From Alcaligenaceae bacterium (lineage in GTDB: Bacteria; Pseudomonadota; Gammaproteobacteria; Burkholderiales; Burkholderiaceae): a DNA stretch of 5,675 bases. Each line of letters starts with the position of its first letter. Positions within the stretch are counted from its first letter, which is position 1. Shown here piece after piece: positions 5,467 to 5,675 of the stretch. Below the pieces are notes generated by a model. That model ran no database searches. It was not told the DNA's origin and saw nothing but the letters and a program-made list of their open reading frames with translations. The position numbers were made by a program, and so were the translations under genes. The stretch is from positions 1 through 5,675 of the forward strand of contig CANFEI010000100.1 of assembly GCA_947445495.1 (NCBI GenBank), written 5' to 3'.

Positions 5467-5675
5467 CAAATTTCAACAATGCCTGCACATCTGCGTGACG
5501 AAGAAGATCGCCGCGCTCGTCCGTCACGCCCATCTTCTTCAACCACGCTTCGAATTCTGGTGCAGGTCGTTTGCCCAATACTCGCCGTATATACAAGGCA
5601 TCGTGAAACGAGGTGCTTTGATATCCCAGCATGATATCGTCCGATCCAGGTACACCCATGATGTAGTTAATACCT
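5456..5675 (-). CDS. eutB: Ethanolamine ammonia-lyase, large (heavy) subunit, C-terminal part, cut by the window edge
   Basis: This is the last 72 codons of eutB; the gene runs off the right edge. The frame is open through 5674 and reads GINYIMGVPGSDDIMLGYQ, followed by TSFHDALYIRRVLGKRPAPE and FEAWLKKMG. GSDDIMLxYQ and SFHDALY are highly conserved near the C terminus of EutB. EutB is the catalytic (beta/alpha)8-barrel subunit that binds ethanolamine and, with EutC, adenosylcobalamin. The Met at 5659 is an internal residue, not the start, because conserved EutB sequence precedes it. The C-terminal tail ends DVQALLKFEGI before TGA. eutC starts one base downstream, so the two subunits are made together. 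Roughly five-sixths of the gene lies outside the window. Confidence 0.95.
   Translation of the reverse strand, partial: GINYIMGVPGSDDIMLGYQSTSFHDALYIRRVLGKRPAPEFEAWLKKMGVTDERGDLLRHADVQALLKFEGI

Noticed and set aside
5455..5469. Longer start (TTG 5469) for eutC, overlapping the end of eutB
   Set aside because: ATG 5454 has AAGGA seven bases upstream and lies one base past the eutB stop. The extra five residues are not part of the conserved protein.
5456..5659. A separate 67-residue gene starting at ATG 5659 on the minus strand
   Set aside because: The frame is open to the window edge and the residues before that Met (GINYI) continue the conserved EutB sequence, so it is the 3' end of eutB.

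Overview
The window looks like accessory metabolic DNA from a betaproteobacterium of the order Burkholderiales, possibly an Alcaligenaceae-type organism. This rests mainly on three separate Bug/TctC-type periplasmic binding protein genes within 3.2 kb, an expansion characteristic of that group. A CoA-transferase subunit with the PcaI-like wording of such bacteria, and a bare eutBC pair, fit the same picture. Base composition looks moderate (mid-50s % G+C by eye, not computed). The assignment is an inference, not a taxonomic proof.

Layout: the left part is read on the plus strand. Two subunits of a class I CoA-transferase (13-684 and 681-1409) overlap by ATGA. An intrinsic-terminator-like hairpin (1437-1464) follows. 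Next come two Bug-type solute-binding proteins (1482-2456 and 2517-3515), separated by a short gap containing a hairpin without a T tract (2463-2487). The right part is read on the minus strand. From the right edge inward it holds the C-terminal end of eutB (5456-5675, cut by the window), eutC (4648-5454) and a third Bug-type protein (3620-4651). The genes are packed end to end: one base lies between eutB and eutC, and eutC overlaps the Bug gene by ATGA. The two blocks converge on a strong 14-bp hairpin (3539-3572), itself nested in a second inverted repeat.

How the genes may work together: EutB and EutC form adenosylcobalamin-dependent ethanolamine ammonia-lyase, giving acetaldehyde and ammonia. 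The CoA-transferase moves CoA between acyl-CoA donors and a short-chain or 3-oxo acid. Bug proteins usually bind carboxylates or related small polar solutes in the periplasm for TctAB-type transporters or for sensing. The plus-strand block therefore reads as a possible module for capturing and CoA-activating an organic acid. The minus-strand block ties a Bug protein directly to ethanolamine ammonia-lyase. No TctA/TctB membrane subunit, regulator, ethanolamine permease or aldehyde dehydrogenase lies in the window, so the actual substrates cannot be read from it.

There is no gene-free stretch longer than about 104 bases. No tRNA, rRNA, CRISPR, insertion sequence or prophage signal was seen. The most interesting points are the translational coupling of a Bug gene to eutC, and a terminator sitting directly against the ribosome binding site of the first Bug gene.
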